From the NCBI GenBank assembly GCA_031769625.1, contig JAUIMM010000088.1, forward strand, positions 6,587,501 through 6,651,500: a DNA stretch of 64,000 nucleotides. Reading direction: 5' to 3'. This document shows, one piece after another, positions 11,410-22,730 of this stretch. Position numbers and translations under genes: made by a program. The notes beneath the pieces are model-generated. The model worked only from the letters and a program-made list of their open reading frames with translations, was not told the origin of the DNA and searched no databases. The stretch comes from Taudactylus pleione. Taxonomy: Eukaryota; Chordata; Amphibia; Anura; Myobatrachidae. How positions within the stretch are numbered: the stretch's first letter is position 1; every line of letters starts with the position of its first letter.

Positions 11410-12332
11410 TTTCCTTCTTCAGCGTACTCCATCTCTTCCGCTGACATCTCCGGGTATCCAGGTCTCGGACTCTTCCAGCATGGGGAGATCCTAGACTCCT
11501 TTGCCACTGGGTCTTCACGCTCTTCCTTATAGCGCGGCATCTTCACCTCCCTGTCATCCACATCCGTCCTCTGCGGGCAAGGATTCTTCTTCACTGGGAC
11601 CTCTTCGGGGCATAACAGTGCCACTGCATCTTCCCAGGGACACTCATGGGCCAAGTGTCCCTGCCGCCGACACTTCCAGCACGGGGGTGCTGTTGCCATC
11701 TTCATCACAAAGGGGTCTCTACCCTTCGGCTCCTGCTCAGGAACAATGGGCACCTGCGAACGTACTTCCAGCAGGCTCTTCTGCTCCACTTCCCTGGCTT
11801 CTTCTATCCACTTCTGGGCTCTGCCATCCAAGATCATCCGATTTTCGTCCCACGGACAATCTCGAAGCTCATGCTCTGGATCTCCACATCCTTCACACCG
11901 GAATTCTTCATCCTCCTGGTGCCACTCTTCATCACGTGGACAGCTATTATGCTCATGCCCGTAGGTTCCGCAGAGCATACACCAGAGTCTCTTCTGCACC
12001 GAGTTCTTCTGACCACATTTCTGGACCGCTTGCTGGGCCATCTGTGTGATCTCCAACGGGTACATTTCTTCCTCTTCTGTCGCCCTAAATTCACGCCAGG
12101 GACATTCGCTGGCATCATGTCCCAGCCGCTGACACATCTTGCAGGGGGTCACAGCTGATTTCTTGCGCCCCTTCTCCCGGCGCTCTTCCTTGCAGCGCTG
12201 TACCGACCGCTGCACCATCTTCATGATGTCTTCTCCCGACACCGTAATCCAGTCACTCTTGTCCTCATACACCCGGGGATGGTTCCACTCCGGAGCTGTC
12301 CGTAGGGGGGTCCTCTTGCCGGTGGTCCACAT
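11298..12332 (-). CDS. Gag-like protein with four CCHC zinc knuckles
   Basis: 344 codons. The ATG lies only 9 nt past the primer-binding site, which supports this start. The protein is Lys/Arg/Glu-rich and carries four CX2CX4HX4C zinc knuckles, at residues 64-77, 118-131, 146-159 and 218-231. In three of them the last Cys is followed by PW. A fifth, decayed copy at about 285-298 has Ser and Tyr in place of Cys and His. Such knuckles bind nucleic acid, and in retroelement Gag they package RNA; four or five in tandem is more than the usual one or two. No capsid domain is recognised. The last ~35 residues probably lie past a frameshift into the 10699-11409 frame. The protein may be the RNA-binding component of a parasite-type element that borrows polymerase. 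The large plus-strand ORFs over this interval are shadows. Confidence 0.7.
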   Translation of the reverse strand: MWTTGKRTPLRTAPEWNHPRVYEDKSDWITVSGEDIMKMVQRSVQRCKEERREKGRKKSAVTPCKMCQRLGHDASECPWREFRATEEEEMYPLEITQMAQQAVQKCGQKNSVQKRLWCMLCGTYGHEHNSCPRDEEWHQEDEEFRCEGCGDPEHELRDCPWDENRMILDGRAQKWIEEAREVEQKSLLEVRSQVPIVPEQEPKGRDPFVMKMATAPPCWKCRRQGHLAHECPWEDAVALLCPEEVPVKKNPCPQRTDVDDREVKMPRYKEEREDPVAKESRISPCWKSPRPGYPEMSAEEMEYAEEGKCRLLQESVEKSPDSWKMSAETGRKRMLRRNRLLSGG

Positions 12333-12341
12333 CGTGTCCGT

Positions 12342-12360
12342 GATCCTGCCGACTACGCCA
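12342..12360 (-). promoter_or_regulatory. Primer-binding site, tRNA-Ser type
   Basis: On the minus strand this reads TGGCGTAGTCGGCAGGATC, two nucleotides downstream of the end of the 5' LTR. It begins with TGG (complement of CCA) and matches the complement of the 3' end of vertebrate tRNA-Ser (acceptor and T-arm ending ...CCTGCCGACTACG) with perhaps one mismatch. This fixes the orientation of the element. Confidence 0.8.
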
Positions 12361-12362
12361 AA

Positions 12363-13502
12363 TGTGAGGGGTGGGTGCGGTGCAATGCCTGCTGCCGTGC
12401 AGGTGTACGTCTGTTACTTACCTTGCGTCGCACCCTCTCACCTTCAGGCCGTGTGTTGAACAGACGGTCCTGGAACCTCCAAATAGAACACGGACACGAT
12501 GACCTAGGGGGAAGGAGACGAGGTGAGTACCATCCTTCCTCACGTCGACCGACGCGCCCTACCGAACCGGGGGATAAATTCAGGTTTTAAGTGAAGATCA
12601 TCATTGGCACTTTTGGCCTCAGATCCTGAATTTTCACCTATCGGTACTCACGCACCAGGTGAAGATCCGTCCTTGCACCGGGTTGCAAGGTTCACCGTCC
12701 GCCCAGAAGGAAGGAGAGATAGATAGTGACAAACAAACAGGGAGAGACAGTACACACAGATATTCCTCACCGTGTCCACTCTTGCTCTTCGTCCGCTCAC
12801 TCGCCTACAGGTCCCTGTAAGGAGATACATCACACAGCCGTGCAGGGCCTAAACCTATGTCAAGCAACTACACATACTAAAACGGCATCACCCTCAACCT
12901 ACAGTGTGTGTAGTGCGACAGATATAACAACAACTAAACTTTTGCCCTGCACGGAACACCAAACACAGACTAAATACACAAGAGCAAAACACAGTGCTGT
13001 CCCTTTAAATGTCTGCTACCTATCCAGAGCTGGCCAGCTCCTCTTCTCAGTGACTGGGGAAACCACTACCTCATGGGTGGAAGCCGTACAGCTCTCCACC
13101 ACTGCTCACACCTCTAATCATCTATGCGGGGGCTACCTAATGGGCTCAGGGCCCTGGACCTAATGCCCAGGGTCTTACCAGCGGCTCAGGGCTTATGCCT
13201 GCCTACTACAGGGTACTCAAGGGACTTGGGCCTTTTGCAGCTCAGGCCTAGTGGCCTGCCTAACGGTGGGCTCTGGTAGTGGCCTGGGCCTAATGTCCAG
13301 ACCACTTTTATTGGGGCTCAGATATAGGGCCTAGTGCCCTCCTGTATGGGTACAGGCCTACGCCTGATTTATGGCCACGGGCCTGGTGCCCGCCTACTCG
13401 ATCATTTAGTGGCCTGGGCCTAGTACCCAGGCCACTCACACCTTATTACGGGCCAATCCTTTTATGGGGCCTAATGCCCACTACTGTCCCCCGGGCCTTG
13501 TG
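12363..13502 (-). repeat. 5' LTR
   Basis: Near-identical to 9573-10728, apart from scattered substitutions, a 4-bp insertion near 12721 and a ~22-bp deletion near 13231. The mini-dyad array continues to about 13562, so the LTR may extend past 13502. The outer boundary is unresolved. Confidence 0.75.
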
Positions 13503-13869
13503 CCCGACTAATTGCCCACGGGCCTAGTGCCCGACAATACTCTACGGGCCTAATGCCCGACAAACCTCTTGTGATAGCAGCTACCAGGTTTCCATCAGTG
13601 TGACGGATAGTGTAGGACCTGCAGAAAAGTGGGGTCCCGTGATGTGGGCTGCGGGCTTAAATGCATTGATCAATCCATGAACCAAATCTCCATTATTTAT
13701 TTATTTATACATCATTGTGAGTGTTTAAACATGGTGAGTGCTGGGTTTTCTGATTTTATTTATTTAGGCAATGTGGTCACAGGCCACTTGCACCCCAGTC
13801 CTGGGAATGGCGAGTGCAGGTCTGCACCCCAAGTCTGGGAGTGGCGAGTGCAGTGGATTTCTGACTTTA

Positions 13870-13872
<3 letters not shown>
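13503..13872. other. Possible LTR tail and unassigned DNA
   Basis: 13503-13562 continues the gggcctagtgcccg motif and then becomes anonymous. 13795-13855 holds two copies of a ~30-bp phrase (tgcaccccaagtc.ggga.tggcgagtgcag). No gene. Confidence 0.4.

Positions 13873-13911
<39 letters not shown>
13873..13911. repeat. (TA)n microsatellite
   Basis: A nearly pure TA run adjoining a long palindrome. Confidence 0.9.
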
Positions 13912-13914
<3 letters not shown>

Positions 13915-13916
13915 CT

Positions 13917-14117
13917 AAAAGCGGAACTCAGCAGTCTGGTTTAAATAATTCAAGATGACACAACAGGTGCTTCAACTTTCAGGCTTTATTTGCCCGTCGT
14001 CAGGCTATATAAATGAATAAGTATAGCTTGACGACGGGCAAATAAAGCACGAAACGTTGCAGCACCTGTTGTGCCATCTTGAATTATTTAAACCAGATTG
14101 CTGAGTGCCGCTTTTGG
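13917..14117. repeat. Long palindrome with gaaacgttg core
   Basis: A ~200-bp inverted repeat. The outer arms include ttcaagatg.cacaacaggtgc (13950-13970) and the complement at about 14059-14085. The inner arms are tttgcccgtcgtcaggctat (13989-14008) and its complement at 14023-14047. The text cgacgggcaaataaag.acgaaacgttg resembles 3'-terminal regions of Penelope-like elements, so it may be a head-to-head pair of such ends. Confidence 0.7.
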
Positions 14118-14221
14118 GATTATACATTGTGCATTGGCAGCAGGCACTGCGGCATTTTAATTCACTGGGAAGGAGTGTGCTGGGTCATTTGCTTACTATA
14201 TATATATATAATCATATAACA

Positions 14222-14468
14222 GTATATTGATGATTCAAATTAGATCCATCAACGTTTCGGTGTTGTTAACACCGTCTTCAGGATGACTGACTGATGTACA
14301 ACACATCACACATACATGATGACACCTACGACAATTATACAAGTCACTTGTATAATTGCTGTAGGTGTCATCATGTATGTGTGATGTGTTGTACATCAGT
14401 GTGTCATCCTGAGGACAGTGTTAACAACACCGAAACATTGATGAATCTAATTTGAATTATCAATATAC
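14222..14468. repeat. Long palindrome, 247 bp
   Basis: A large inverted repeat centred near 14346 (caattatacaa / ttgtataattg) with outer arms gtatattgatgattcaaatt and the complement at about 14444-14467. It preserves aacgtttcgg...cttcaggatga on one side and its complement on the other. Like the previous palindrome it abuts a TA-rich tract. Confidence 0.75.
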
Positions 14469-14593
14469 ATCTCCTTTGTTGGATGGTCACGCCCATTCAG
14501 TTGATGACAACACCAACAAAATCGCTGGTCACACCCCTTCACCAGGCCCCTACCATTGCAATCCCATGGTGTGCCCTTCATGCCCCAGTCCGA

Positions 14594-14783
14594 CACTGTA
14601 TATACACAGTGTGTAGTGATAATAACATTGAGGTGTACACTGCTGTGTATAATAGTACAGTATATACACAGTGTGTAGTGATAACATTTAGCTGTACACA
14701 CTGCCATGTATAATAGTGCAGTATATACACAGTGTGTAGTGATAATAACATTGAGGTGTACACACTGCTGTGTATAATATAAC
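14594..14783. repeat. Minisatellite, ~62-bp unit, array 2
   Basis: About three units of the same repeat as 7640-7855, with a taataa variant in some units. Interrupted at 14784 by unrelated DNA, after which the repeat resumes at 15445. Confidence 0.85.
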
Positions 14784-15444
14784 GGAGGTTAGGAATAGAG
14801 CCGACGGCACATAAACTTCTAGTCAGGGATAGAGGGGTTAATAAAGTTAAAAATGTTTGTTTACAGTTATAGGCAGATGCGATAGGACGTTAGGTTAGGG
14901 GCGGAGTTAGGGAGAGGGGTAGAGAATCTACTGTGATAAAATCTGCCTCTTTTGAATTGATCTCCCACCCTCCCTACCCTCTTGTGTCTTGTGTCGGCTT
15001 TATTTCATTGGCAGGGAAAGACCGGCAATATTGAAGTGTCCATCTTGCAGCAGTAATAGCGGTGCGCACCCCTTCAATGCACTGATAGGCTGATTTCACC
15101 CTATTGGGGTCAGCGGCACCTCTCGACCGAGCAGGATGAATGGTGCATTGGCATGGGTGTTGGGGCCGCATCACTTGCTCTGAAAGGGATAGTTGGCCCT
15201 TGCAAGTTTTTAAGATCACCCTACCCTTGTCTGGGATAGTTGGCCCTCACAAGTTGTGATTTACTTCCGGCCTAAGACAAGTGGACGCTGGTTAATTGCC
15301 GTTCTTTCTCCTGCCACCATGTCTACCTTTGTAACCAAATAAAGCTGACCAATTAATTTAAACGGCATAACTTGGTCTCCTGTGTTTATTTTAGTTGTTT
15401 AGTTTAAGTTTATGGGTCACATCTATCATCTGACGATAGAAGTT
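14784..15444. mobile_element. Insertion within the minisatellite
   Basis: A ~660-bp block splitting arrays 2 and 3. The parts ggctgatttcaccctattgg (15089-15108) and aataaagctgacc (about 15340-15352) reappear in diverged form at 28790-28810 and 29055-29067, so both belong to one retroelement family. No intact ORF. The ends share cataaacttcta / tagaagttta, an inverted repeat seen at about 14811 and 15437. Confidence 0.5.
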
Positions 15445-15842
15445 TAATAGTACAGTATATACACAGTGTGTAGTGATAACATTTAGCTGTACACACTGCC
15501 ATGTATAAAAGTGCAGTATATACACAGTGTGTAGTGATAATAACATTTAGCTGTACACTCTGCCATGTATAATAGTACAGTATATACGCAGTGTGTAGTG
15601 ATAACATTGAGGTGTGCATTCTGCTGTGTATAGTAGTACAAAGTATACACAGTGTGTAGTGATAACATTGAGGTGTGCATTCTGCTGTGTATGGTAGTAC
15701 AAAGTATACACGGTGTGTAGTGATAACATTGAGGTGTACACACTACTGTGTATGGTGGTACAGAGTATACACAGTGCGTAGTGATTACATTGAGGTATGC
15801 ATACTGCTGTGTATTATAGTACAGAGTATACACATTATAAAT
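15445..15842. repeat. Minisatellite, ~62-bp unit, array 3
   Basis: About six units of the same repeat. The minus-strand ORFs here are repeat translations. Confidence 0.85.
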
Positions 15843-15849
15843 ACACACT

Positions 15850-16952
15850 TGTGCACTCACACTGAAGGAAGGCTGCCTAATACCTAAGTGATAAACACCA
15901 GATCACAAGATACAAATTCTTAAAAAATAAAAAGGTCCAAGCGCTCTACCTAAAAAGGTGCACCACAACCCAGAATGAACGGGTAAGGATAAATACATAT
16001 AGTTTCAAAGATACGAATATAAGATCTTTGATATATAGTCACGTTTTTCATAGGAAGATAATTTCCTCCGGATAGTGATGTCACCAATTCTACAATATGA
16101 TCCAGAAAGTCATAAAGTAATCCAAACTTGAATCCTCAAAAAGCAGTTTTCAATACTATGTGTCCTTTAATATTCTATTGTCCCTCGTAAAGATGTCATA
16201 AAAAATATAAGGTGAACACATCCATAGTGTTAAGCAGTAAATCATTTATTGCAACATAAAATACACATGATAAATGGCTGCATACCATATAAGTCCTTTT
16301 TGGAAAAGGTACAAATCAATACATATAGGGGAACTTTTCATTAGCTCTCCTTACTGAGCTGTACCAAAATACTCCACCAATGCATTTCAACCTATAGGTC
16401 TTTTTCTAGGTGTGTTTGTATATCAGACCAGGAACACGTCTTTATAAGGACTCGGTGTGTGTGCAACGCCATGGAGCACATGACGCAAACCACAGGACCA
16501 CTAGGTCTAACATTACGGCAAAGTACTGGACAAGTGAGGGTGTACGTCTGCGTGCCAGCACTTGTCCGTCCACCGGAAATTAATAACATGAGTTCACTAT
16601 TTTGATAAAAATGCAAAATAGGTAATTCTCTAATATAATTAGTATATAGCAAACGGCTTTGGTATTATAAACAATAAATATAAAACTGCATATCAATTAT
16701 AATAAAAGTGCATATATGTATGTAAACAGTAATTAGATCTATAAAATAACCAGCATAAAGACACAATATAAAAATAATTTTAAATCATGTTATTATATTA
16801 ATCAAAACCATTTAAAAATGTTAAAAACTATAAAAACCACTTTAGTTCGAAATTGGTATTTAAACCCCATGGCTGTAGTGTTTTAATTTTATATATGGAT
16901 TTCATTTCTGCCTTCGCTAAAAAGGTATCAGTACCTTTTGTACGCCATTTGC
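15850..16952 (-). mobile_element. Penelope-like element, 3' part
   Basis: The minus strand carries the C-terminal end of a GIY-YIG-type ORF (16828-16952) followed by a ~970-bp 3' UTR that includes aagacctataggttgaaatg near 16385-16404, a phrase typical of Penelope-like 3' regions. The remainder of the ORF lies beyond the inserted LINE, at 25473-25740. Confidence 0.65.
16828..16952 (-). pseudogene. GIY-YIG endonuclease C-terminus of Penelope-like element
   Basis: The minus-strand frame ends at a TAG stop at 16828-16830. It reads ...GTDTFLAKAEMKSIYKIKTL followed by QPWGLNTNFELKWFL. The pattern of an acidic/basic residue before W/S-I-Y-K-L-K-T-L, then P-x-GLN and F, is the conserved end of Penelope-like polyproteins after the GIY-YIG nuclease. 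The upstream part of the domain, with the NCIYLIEC motif, is at 25486-25740. The LINE insertion separates the two by 8.5 kb. Confidence 0.65.
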
Positions 16953-16965
16953 CTTCAATCTTTTT
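16953..16965. repeat. Target-site duplication of the LINE, left copy
   Basis: CTTCAATCTTTTT, repeated exactly at 25473-25485 on the other side of the LINE. Confidence 0.85.
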
Positions 16966-17652
16966 TTTTTTATCATCAATAATTTTTATTAAAGTTTAGT
17001 TCCATTAACAATATGGAAAGGGAGGGATACAGAAAAAAGTTACACAAAACAAAAACAAACACAGGGATGGGAGAAGGAATCAGACAATACTGTCAATATA
17101 ACAGACATCTTGGTTACAATATATTTGAAAAAGAAAAAACTTTAACATATCCATAATACCTCATATAAAAACATAATTAGACACCTCAGACAAATTATAA
17201 AATAACATAATAATAATAATAAGACGGGCAGTAAGGCAATGAGGCACTTAGGCATTAAGCCCCTATTATCAACACTTTACTCAGTAGAAGTAAACACACA
17301 CAGCATAAAAAAAATAACAAATAAAAATTTACATAAGAACCAGCTCGTGCATGGAGTTCAGTTAGCATCCAGAAGCAGCATGGCTCCCTCTCCCTTTGTG
17401 ACAAACTCCTGCCACTTGAGCCATTTTACCATGGGAGAGGAGGCCGCTGAGAAGTATGGGGTACCTAAGGCTTCCATTTGGAAAGCATAGTGAATTTTAC
17501 CTAAAAATTTTTGTAAAGATGGTGGGAACTGACTCTCTCCAATTTTGTGCTATAGCTTCTCTAGTTGCAATCAATATATGACCTAGAATATATTTATCAG
17601 GGTTGGACAGCTCTGGAGGATATATATGAAAAAGGGCTATAGAAGGTGACTG
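16966..17652 (-). other. LINE 3' UTR
   Basis: AT-rich, no coding frame, ending in an A-rich tail on the minus strand. The short plus-strand ORF at 17239-17490 has no support. Confidence 0.6.
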
Positions 17653-20600
17653 CTAAATCTGGGCATTTAGAACTTTATATGCTAACATAAATACTTCATG
17701 CCAAAGGCTACGGATGATTGGACAGTTCCAAAATATATGAAAGATATCTCCCTGCTCTGAACAGTTCCGCCAACAAAATTTTGATTGGGAGGGCCATATC
17801 TTGTGAAGCTTTTCAGGTGTAAAATATAATCTATGTAATAGGTTAAATTGCATCTCTAAATGATTAGAACATCTATAAAACCTGTGGGCTGTTAGATATA
17901 TTTCTTCCCATTGTTGAATAGTGAATACAATTTTTAAATCTGTTTCCCACCGTAGTTGTGCAGAGGATTTTGTGGGGGTCTTGTCTTCTATATATAGGGA
18001 GTACCAAAATCTGATAGCACCTCTAGCATTGCCTGATGATATTTTGGCTAAGATAGTAGAGGGTGGTAAAGCCAAAGAGCCCGTGATTCGAAACACGTCA
18101 GAAACCCAATGGCTGATACGTTAGTAGGTATAAAATTCACTTGAGGGAAGATTATACTGAGTCTGTAAATACGAAAAGGGACATATAGAATTATTACTTA
18201 ATATTTCGGCCATTGTATTTATACCTCTGGAGCGCCAATTTGAAATACGCAAGTCTGGAATTAAACGAGAAACGGCCAAGAGAGAGATATTTCGGGTTGG
18301 TAGAATCATACATCGAGAGACACCTATAATAGAGTCCCATGCGGCAAGAGAATCCAGTATCGTTTTAGGGGAGTCTGGTGAAGATGGGCGAAATTGCTTA
18401 GGGGTCCAAATCAGTTCTGTTAAGGGGAAATGCGGGAACAGAGATCTTTCCAAATCGACCCAAGGTTTTGAGCCGACAGGCAGAGCTCAGTCACTAATCT
18501 GGGCTACCAAACATGCGTAGTGATATGCCAATAGGTCAGGGACCTCTAAACCTCCTCGGCTTCTATGACGCGTTAATCGGCTGTAGGCAATTCGTGGCTT
18601 TTTACCCTTCCATACATACTGCAAAATAAGTCTATGTGCTTGAGCTATAAAGCGCTGTGGTATCAAATAGGGAATTGTGCAGAACAGATACATTAGCTTG
18701 GGTAGAATCATCATTTTGAAAGCTGCCAATCTACCCAGCCAGGAGATTTCAAAACTCAACCAATTTTTAAGAAGATTCGCAACATGTAATATAATAGGAG
18801 AAAAATGAATCCCAACAATATTAGTAACATTATTTGGAATATGTATACCAAGGTATAAAATAGATTCTTTCTTCCACTGATATTTATACTCAATTTGAAG
18901 ATATGTAAGCATCCTATTGGATATATGGAAAGGTAATGCCTCAGTCTTGGAAGTATTTAATTTATATAGGGATGCCCTGCTGTATTTATCTATAACCTCA
19001 TGTAAAACCGGCAAAGAAGTCTCCGGGTTGGTAATAAATAATAAAACGTCATCTGCAAATAAACATAATTTGTGTGACGTGGATGCTACAGTGATTCCCG
19101 GGAAACCTGGCATAGCTCTAATAGAAGTGGCAAATGGCTCTATAGCTAACACATACATCAAAGGTGAGAGGGTGCAACCCTGTCTTGTACCGTTTGAAAT
19201 AACAAATGGAGATGATAAAAAACCATTGCTCAAGACTTTGGCAGTCGGGTTACTATATTGAGCAGTTATTGACGAGAGTATTGCTCCCTGAAATCCGAAT
19301 TTAGTTAGGGTAGATGTAAGAAATCCCCAATGTAGGCGATCAAACGCCTTTTCGGCATCCAAAGAAAGCAGAAGCGCTTCCTGTTTTCTTTTAACTAACA
19401 ATTCAGCTAGATTAAAGACCCTACGGGTATTGTCTGAGGCTTGGCGGCCCCTAACAAAACCTACCTGGTCAGGATGTATAAGCTGCAGGACCAGTGGGGA
19501 AAGGCGATTGGCAATTATTTTAGAAAAAATCTTCACATCAGAGTTAAGCAGGGCAATTGGTCTGTAATTTTGACAGAAAGAGGGATCTTTCCCAGGCTTA
19601 GGGATAGTAATGATCCGTGCTTCCAACATCTCAGTTGGAAAGGATCCTTGTTTAGTGGCTGAGTTATAGAGCGAAGTGAGAATAGGGGCAACCTCAAGTA
19701 AAAAATGTTTATAAAAGGAGTTGGAAAATCCATCCGGGCCAGGTGATTTACCCAGAGGGAGGGTCTTAATAACATCAACAATCTCACTCTCTGACCAAGG
19801 TGCATTTAGGGACTCCAGTTCGTCTGCCTTCAATTTGGGTAGATGTAATTTTTCTAAAAACAAGGAAATAAGTTTGTTGGTGGGTTGTGGGGTGTTAGAA
19901 TCATTATGTAAATTATACAATTTTTCATAATATTTAGCAAATGCCTCAGCAATGGACGAGGGATTAATTAATCTCTGTCCATCTGACATAGTGATACCTT
20001 TAATTCTATTTCTCGTTTGGCGTAAGCATAATTTACACGCTAAGAATTTGCCCGCTTTGTTACCTAATGTATAAAATTTCTGTTGTAATTTAGACAAGGT
20101 GCTTTTCATACGTTCCATAAACAATTTTTGAAGTTGGATTCTAATAGACACCAACTCTCTTTTAAGGAGACGCGATGGGCGAGCTCAATTTAAGGAGTCT
20201 GCTTGTGTCAGGCAGGTTTCCAAGTCAGTTTGTTGTTGTAGGTATTCCTTAAAGGAGTCTAGAACCCGTCTGAATAGCGACTCCTCTAAGGACTGCCTTT
20301 AGAGCACACCAGTTAGTAGTTATAGATGTGTCCTCTGGGGAGTTAGTAGCTTTATATGCTGAGAAAGCGTCCAATAAAGGAGTGGCTGCTTTGGGTGTGT
20401 GTAGCAGATATTCCGGGTATCTCCATTGTCTAGGAGGAAATTGAGAGGCCTCGCAATTCCATGAACAGGTCACAGTTGCGTGGTCAGACCAAACTACAGG
20501 AACAATTTTCGACTGTCTAGTGTGTTGTAAAGTCCATTTGTCTAAAAGAATCAGGTCTATCCGAGAATATGAATTATGAACATGTGAGAAATATGTATAG

Positions 20601-21166
20601 TCTCTCACTCTTGGGGAGTGAATTTGCCACATGTCATACAGATCAAACTCTTTCAGTAAACTGCTCAGCGTAGAGGATGAGTCTGTGTAGGTTCTAGGGG
20701 TGCCCCCTATATTTGACTTGTCTACTTTAATATCTGGTACTAGGTTGAAGTCGCCCATGATCACCACACTACCCTTTTGGACTCCACGAAGGGCCTCTAA
20801 CATCTTTTTTAGAAAAGTAATTTGTCTCGTATTAGGAGCATAAAGGGAGACTAAAGTAACTTCTCTATACTCTAGTTTTCCCACTAATATCAGATATCTG
20901 CCATCTCTATCTGCAATCTTACAGGATAATTCAAATCGTAACGAGCAATGGAACATAATAGCTACTCCATTGCGCTTAAAAGGACTGTTAGCGTAATAAG
21001 TTACTGGGTATCTAGCATCTTTAATCAACGGAGGTGCCAATGAAGAAAAATATATCTCTTGAAGAGCCACCACTTTCGCCTTTTCCCTATGAAAAGTAGC
21101 CAGTGCTAAATGTCTCTTATTAGGGGAATTGAAGCCATGGGTATTTAATGAGTAAAATTTAACCAT
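17653..21166 (-). pseudogene. LINE ORF2: AP endonuclease and reverse transcriptase, broken
   Basis: Encodes the machinery for target-primed reverse transcription. The N-terminal part (21166-20249) is an apurinic-like endonuclease with LNTHGFNSPNK, GDFNLVPD and a C-terminal WSDHATV motif. After a frameshift near 20280 and a TGA near 20190, the reverse transcriptase (20154-18487) shows GKSPGPDGF, NYRPIALLN, GFVRGRQASDNTRR, SLDAEKAFDRL, NGTRQGCTLSPL and the catalytic FADDVLLF (residues 366-373 of that open frame). The C-terminal region continues in the same frame at 18453-18121 and 18096-17653 beyond in-frame stops. At least one frameshift and three stops make it inactive. Overall length, about 1,170 codons, is normal for the L1/Tx1 group. 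Confidence 0.85.
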
Positions 21167-22681
21167 TTGGGGTTAGGAAAGGCCTCTCTGTTGTATAGAG
21201 CTTGTTACAGTGTGTATATTAAAATCAATAATAATAATTCCTTATACAGCTAAAACCAAAATATATAAATGAGATGTGATAATTTTCCCAGAGCTTAGAA
21301 GTTTACACAGAACTGGTTATTCCAGCATATCAATAGAGGTAACAGAAACCAGCTCACAATACAAGCTAATTAGCATTTGTTAAGGTGTTCAACTCCACAG
21401 CATACCCCCAACAAGAGGCTTTTTCCTCTTGAAGCCTCACACAGGAAAGCTTAGAACAATAGTCCAGTTGACCAATCGGATATTCCCTTTCTGACCACAC
21501 CTCACAGGTGAGGGAGAGCAGGATGGCATTCACACAAACACTTGGAGAAACACACATGCTGGCAAGGACACACACCAGGGAGACACAGGACAGCAGGCTT
21601 CTCCCCAGAAGACTGCCAAGATGCAGCTTCAATCGCCTGGAGATATCTGCTCATAATGGCTAAGTAAACTGTACAATAGATAGCCTATATTGGTATTTGT
21701 AACAAGTTTGTATTAATCTGTGTTTAGCTTATATAGATAGTTTGTAGTGATTTGGGTTCAGTTTTATACATATAGCTGGCTGTGATGTAGGTGTACTTTT
21801 TCCCCCTTCCTTCCCATGTGCTTGGACAGTGGCATAGTCTGAGTGGGATGAGTTTGGTGTGTGTTGTGTTCTTGTGGTCTGACTGTGTCATTGTGTGGTT
21901 GGGATTGGGATGGAAATTGGGTGGAGTATTGCAGTCTGTGGATGTGTGGTTGTTTGATATCAGCTGATGATGAGGGAACCCGTGACTCGGTGGTGGTCAA
22001 TTGCATTGTGCTGGGTTTGTGGGTGGTGTACACTGTTTGGTAGTTTGTGCTTTGTGGGACATTATGTAGTGGAATCAGGTTGGGTTTGGCTGGTGGTTGT
22101 GGTTCCATGGGAGTTGCGGATTGCTGGCTATGTTGTGATAGTATTGTGAAGTTATATATTATCATAGTTTGGGAATTTAAAGATGCTACCTCCATGTGGT
22201 ATGAACAAAGGAAATTCCATGTGCTCTCCCCCTTCCCCCATTGACCCATGTCTCTAATGGAAATTGAAGTTGGTCCATGTGGTTGGTGGTTGCTTTATAG
22301 TATTATGATAGAATTGTGTACTATGAGTTGTATACTGGTATTTTAACTATTACAGAGGAATCAGCTTATATGTATTTTACAACGTTATAGTATCTGAAAA
22401 GCTTATATAGTATAGTGGATGTAATCATAGGCTAGTATCAGTGTTATATCAGGAAAGTTGAAAATATTAGACACTAGTATACAATATAATGTACTGTTTT
22501 GGTAAAAAGATATCACACAGTTGTAGTGGGTGAGAGTATTGGTATTCCAGAACATGGCATTATGGGAGTCTTAAATTGAGTTTTCAAAATGGAGTTTGTG
22601 TTCAGAGACCATGCGGTTTGAACAATAGGACAAAGGGTCCCAACAACCACCACACACAATCTCACACAGCAGCCATTTCTT

Positions 22682-22730
<49 letters not shown>

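Larger units (their letters stand above)
9573..13502 (-). mobile_element. Non-autonomous LTR retrotransposon
   Basis: Two near-identical direct repeats (9573-10728 and 12363-13502) flank an internal region of only about 1.4-1.6 kb. The element reads on the minus strand. Its 5' LTR is the right copy, followed after 2 nt by a primer-binding site (12342-12360), then a zinc-knuckle ORF. A polypurine tract (minus strand) lies at about 10970-10990. There is no protease, reverse transcriptase, RNase H or integrase, so mobility would need enzymes supplied elsewhere. I count roughly a dozen substitutions per ~1.15 kb between the LTRs plus a ~22-bp and a 4-bp indel, which suggests a fairly recent insertion. 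No clear target duplication was found, because the outer end of the right LTR is uncertain. Confidence 0.8.

Noticed and set aside
10742..11494. 250-codon plus-strand ORF rich in Ser/Pro
   Set aside because: Antisense shadow of the acidic/zinc-knuckle gag-like frame; codon composition follows the minus-strand protein.
9573..13502. Reading the LTR element as an endogenous retrovirus
   Set aside because: No protease, polymerase, integrase or envelope coding sequence is present, and the tRNA-Ser-type primer and multi-knuckle protein fit a non-autonomous LTR retrotransposon better.
15410..15860. Overlapping Tyr/His/Cys-rich ORFs
   Set aside because: Translations of the 62-bp minisatellite, whose unit lacks stops in some frames.
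21764..22249. 161-codon minus-strand ORF between the LINE ORFs
   Set aside because: Thr/Gln/Ser/Pro/His low-complexity translation of a G/T-rich stretch; no similarity to any ORF1 or ORF2 segment.
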